Below, in pieces: positions 4,589 through 6,316 of a stretch of 6,316 bases of DNA (positions are counted from its first letter, which is position 1; every line of letters starts with the position of its first letter). The notes beneath the pieces are model-generated. The model ran no database searches. It was not told the origin of the DNA and worked only from the letters and a program-made list of their open reading frames with translations. The position numbers and the translations under genes are program-made. This DNA is from Bacteroidales bacterium UBA3389 (GTDB lineage: Bacteria > Bacteroidota > Bacteroidia > Bacteroidales > P3): assembly GCA_002358835.1 (NCBI GenBank), contig DEPP01000112.1, positions 1 through 6,316 of the forward strand, in the 5' to 3' direction.

Positions 4589-5824
4589 ATGAGAACACTT
4601 GTAAAGAACATAAAGAGCCTTGTACAGGTTGAAGAGTCGGCACGCAAAGCTGTTTGCGGAGAAGCAATGGCTGAAGTTGCGTGTATAGACAATGCTTTCC
4701 TTATCGTGGAAGATGATAAGATTGCAGATTTTGGAAAGATGGAGGATTTGAAAGAAACAAATGCCGATAAGATTGTTGATGCGAACAATCGTTTTGTTTT
4801 GCCTTCATTTTGCGATTCGCATACCCATTTGGTTTATGCAGGCTCTCGTGAAATTGAGTACATAGATAAGATTCGTGGATTGAGCTATGAAGAGATAGCA
4901 AAGCGAGGAGGAGGAATCCTAAACTCTGCAAAGAGATTGCAAGAGGCAAGTGAAGAACAATTGTTCGAAGATGCAATGAAACGTTTGGAAGAAATAGCAT
5001 CAATGGGAACTGGAGCGGTTGAAATAAAATCAGGATATGGACTTACAACCGAAGCAGAATTGAAAATGTTGCGTGTAATCCGCCGATTGAAAGAAGCATC
5101 ACCTCTTACAATCAAAGCAAACTTCCTTGGAGCTCACGGAGTGCCTATGGAATATAGAGGAAATCAGGGAGCGTTTGTTGATTTGGTGATAAATGAAATG
5201 ATTCCGCTTGTTGCAGAAGAAAAATTGGCAGATTTCATAGACGTATTCTGCGATACAGGTTTCTTTACTGTTGAGGAGACAGACAGAATGCTTGAAGCAG
5301 GAGTAAGACATGGAATGATACCTAAAATACACGCAAACGAATTAGACTATTCTGGTGGAATAGAAGTGGGAGTGAAGTATGGTGCATTGTCAGTTGATCA
5401 CTTGGAATGTGTAGGAGAAAAGGAAATTGCAGCATTAAAAGCATCTGAAACAATGCCTACAATATTGCCGGGAGCAGCTTTCTTCTTGAATATGCCTTAT
5501 TCGCCTGCAAGAAAGATGATTTCAGCAGGCTTACCTGTAGCTATGGCATCGGATTTCAATCCGGGAAGTTCGCCAAGTGGCAATATGCAGATGGTAATGA
5601 CATTTGCGTGCGTAAATTATCGTCTTACACCGCAAGAAGCCTTGAATGCAACAACGATAAACTCTGCTTACGCAATGGGATTGAGCAAAACACATGGCTC
5701 TATAGCAAGAGGAAAACAAGCAAACTTCTATATAACAAAAGACATCCCTACAATCGAATACATACCATATTACTACGGAACAAACAAAGTAGAACGCACT
5801 TTCTTGAATGGTAAAGAGCAATAG
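4589..5824 (+). CDS. hutI: Imidazolonepropionase (histidine degradation)
   Basis: This 411-residue protein is complete and of the usual length. HutI is a cytosolic metal-dependent amidohydrolase that opens the ring of 4-imidazolone-5-propanoate to N-formimidoyl-L-glutamate, the third step of histidine breakdown. After a small beta-sandwich made by the N-terminus and C-terminus, the barrel carries the expected residues: DSHTHLVYAGSR at 76-87, with metal ligands His78 and His80 and substrate-contacting Arg87; RGGGI at 106-110; EIKSGYGL at 145-152; GAHGVP at 181-186, with His183; KIHANEL at 246-252, with His248; SVDHLE at 268-273, with His271; and SDFNPGSSPSGNM at 321-333, with metal ligand Asp322. 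No catalytic residue is missing. No hutH, hutU, hutG or ftcD gene is in the window. The gene lies 12 bases after the DUF5683 gene with no promoter visible in the gap, and it ends at a strong terminator. Confidence 0.96.
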   Translation: MRTLVKNIKSLVQVEESARKAVCGEAMAEVACIDNAFLIVEDDKIADFGKMEDLKETNADKIVDANNRFVLPSFCDSHTHLVYAGSREIEYIDKIRGLSYEEIAKRGGGILNSAKRLQEASEEQLFEDAMKRLEEIASMGTGAVEIKSGYGLTTEAELKMLRVIRRLKEASPLTIKANFLGAHGVPMEYRGNQGAFVDLVINEMIPLVAEEKLADFIDVFCDTGFFTVEETDRMLEAGVRHGMIPKIHANELDYSGGIEVGVKYGALSVDHLECVGEKEIAALKASETMPTILPGAAFFLNMPYSPARKMISAGLPVAMASDFNPGSSPSGNMQMVMTFACVNYRLTPQEALNATTINSAYAMGLSKTHGSIARGKQANFYITKDIPTIEYIPYYYGTNKVERTFLNGKEQ

Positions 5825-5870
5825 CGAAAACCGATAAATAAAACAAATATTCGACATATCAGTCGTGCAG

Positions 5871-5912
5871 AAGCGATAAAACGATGGTTTAAGCCTTGTT
5901 TTGTCGCTTTTT
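5871..5912 (+). terminator. Intrinsic terminator closing the parA-parB-DUF5683-hutI unit
   Basis: AAGCGATAAAAC at 5871-5882 pairs with GTTTTGTCGCTT at 5898-5909 as a continuous 12-bp stem with one T-G wobble around a 15-base loop. The loop can add a short GGT/GCC inner pairing. Five Ts at 5908-5912 follow. It lies 46 bases after the hutI stop. No equivalent T-run on the other strand makes it bidirectional. Confidence 0.82.
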
Positions 5913-5928
5913 GTCTTTGTTTGCTGTC

Positions 5929-5956
5929 TTTGATTCTGAGTTTTTTCGTAAATTTG
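5929..5956 (+). promoter_or_regulatory. Predicted alaS promoter
   Basis: TAAATTTG at 5949-5956 is an exact TAnnTTTG -7 box followed by CAGGC. A TTTG at 5929-5932 lies 16 bases upstream and another at 5920-5923 lies 25 bases upstream. Both are off the usual spacing of about 17-23, so the -33 element is uncertain. Transcription would start near 5963, leaving about 118 bases of leader before alaS. Confidence 0.55.
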
Positions 5957-5975
5957 CAGGCTTGAACAATTTTTC

Positions 5976-6059
5976 TTTCTTGAATCGGGGTAAAATGACT
6001 CTTGGAAAGATTTTTCTGAAATCAAGAAAAAGAGAAACAGTTCTTGAAAACATTTTTTT
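5976..6059 (+). promoter_or_regulatory. alaS leader with mutually exclusive pairing elements (possible attenuator)
   Basis: TTTCTTGA at 5976-5983 can pair with TCAAGAAA at 6022-6029 (8 bp). Alternatively, TCAAGAA at 6022-6028 can pair with the second copy TTCTTGA at 6041-6047, forming a 7-bp hairpin with a 12-base loop. That second hairpin is followed by AAAACA and seven Ts at 6053-6059, a terminator-like layout. Both stems are A/T-rich and weak and the gap before the T-run is long, so this may be chance. I recognise no known T-box or riboswitch signature. Confidence 0.22.
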
Positions 6060-6069
6060 GAAACTTTAA
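5995..6069 (+). CDS. Possible 24-codon upstream ORF in the alaS leader
   Basis: ATG at 5995 opens a frame of 24 codons ending at TAA 6067-6069, 11 bases before the alaS ATG. The peptide begins MTLGKIFLKSRKRE and is basic in the middle. GGGG at 5987-5990 lies 4 bases upstream of the ATG and is only loosely Shine-Dalgarno-like. There are no alanine codons, so it is not a classic alanine attenuator peptide. Translating it would disrupt the alternative pairings noted in the same leader. A frame this short could occur by chance. Confidence 0.18.
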   Translation: MTLGKIFLKSRKRETVLENIFLKL

Positions 6070-6080
6070 TTCATTCGAAT

Positions 6081-6316
6081 ATGATGACATCTAACGAAAT
6101 CAGAAATAAGTTTTTGGAGTTTTTTGCTTCGAAATCGCACACCATAGTTCCGTCTTCGGCAATTGTTGTGAAGAACGACCCGACTCTGTTGTTCACCAAT
6201 GCCGGTATGAACCAGTTTAAGGACATCTTCCTTGGTAATTCGACAAAGAGTTTCTTGCGTGCAGCCGATTCTCAAAAGTGTTTGCGTGTCAGTGGTAAGC
6301 ATAACGACTTGGAAGA
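6081..6316 (+). CDS. alaS: Alanyl-tRNA synthetase (partial, 3' end outside window)
   Basis: The first 78 codons plus 2 bases of a class II aminoacyl-tRNA synthetase that charges tRNA-Ala with alanine in the cytosol are present; the full enzyme is usually about 870 residues. The N-terminus has the family's hallmark blocks: EIRNKFLEFFASKSHTIVPSS at 6-26; DPTLLFTNAGMNQFKDIFLG at 33-52, the class II motif 1 region; and AADSQKCLRVSGKHNDLE at 61-78. The ATG at 6081 and the adjacent ATG at 6084 are both possible starts; the spacing to the conserved EIR fits either. The gene has its own promoter and a leader of about 118 bases and is separated from hutI by a terminator, so it is a distinct transcription unit. 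By eye its codons use more C and G than the upstream genes (CTG, TTC, CTT, CGT), as is common for highly expressed genes. Confidence 0.97.
   Translation, partial: MMTSNEIRNKFLEFFASKSHTIVPSSAIVVKNDPTLLFTNAGMNQFKDIFLGNSTKSFLRAADSQKCLRVSGKHNDLE

Noticed and set aside
4450..5332. Several minus-strand frames of 76-112 codons across hutI
   Set aside because: All are antisense to a clearly real gene and have low-complexity, Ser/Ile/Phe-rich translations without domains.
5531..6025. 164-codon open frame on the minus strand
   Set aside because: It lies antisense to hutI, crosses the hutI terminator and the alaS promoter, and its Cys/Ser/Tyr-rich translation has no recognisable domain.
5825..6080. 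Possible tRNA or small RNA gene in the hutI-alaS gap
   Set aside because: I saw no cloverleaf, T-loop or CCA-like features; the visible structure is explained by the terminator, the promoter and the leader pairings.

Overview
The window reads as a chromosomal housekeeping segment from a member of the Bacteroidota, most likely Bacteroidales. It is AT-rich and its intergenic gaps carry the phylum's characteristic -7 promoter box TAnnTTTG (1077-1084, 1914-1921 and 5949-5956 on the plus strand, 1056-1063 on the minus strand). Most start codons are preceded by A/T-rich leaders with little or no Shine-Dalgarno sequence. Two families largely typical of this phylum are present: DUF3276 (PUR-like) and DUF5683. 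The genus cannot be determined by eye.

Left arm, minus strand (1-1022): a lipoprotein with an NTF2-like look (570-1022) is followed, through a 4-base ATGA overlap, by the N-terminal 191 codons of a membrane-anchored endonuclease/exonuclease/phosphatase family protein that runs off the left edge. Their promoter sits back to back with that of the next gene.

Centre, plus strand: a YggS-type pyridoxal-phosphate homeostasis protein (1178-1858) and a PUR-like nucleic-acid-binding protein (1953-2282) each follow a promoter box. The PUR-like gene ends at a good intrinsic terminator (2309-2336). A tight gene run follows: parA (2359), parB (best start 3143), a DUF5683 membrane protein (4028) and hutI (4589), with gaps of only 7, 6 and 12 bases. 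A strong hairpin terminator at 5871-5912 closes it. The run therefore looks like one transcription unit that joins chromosome partitioning, an envelope protein of unknown function and one isolated step of histidine degradation.

Right edge: alaS (alanyl-tRNA synthetase) starts at 6081 and runs off the window. It has its own promoter and a leader of roughly 120 bases. That leader holds a possible 24-codon upstream ORF and repeated CTTGA/TCAAG blocks that could pair in alternative ways.

I found no mobile element, CRISPR array, tRNA, rRNA or defence system, and no gap without a gene longer than about 260 bases. The points most worth checking are the parAB-DUF5683-hutI arrangement, the alaS leader and the overlapping divergent promoters. 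None of them amounts to strong evidence for an undescribed system.
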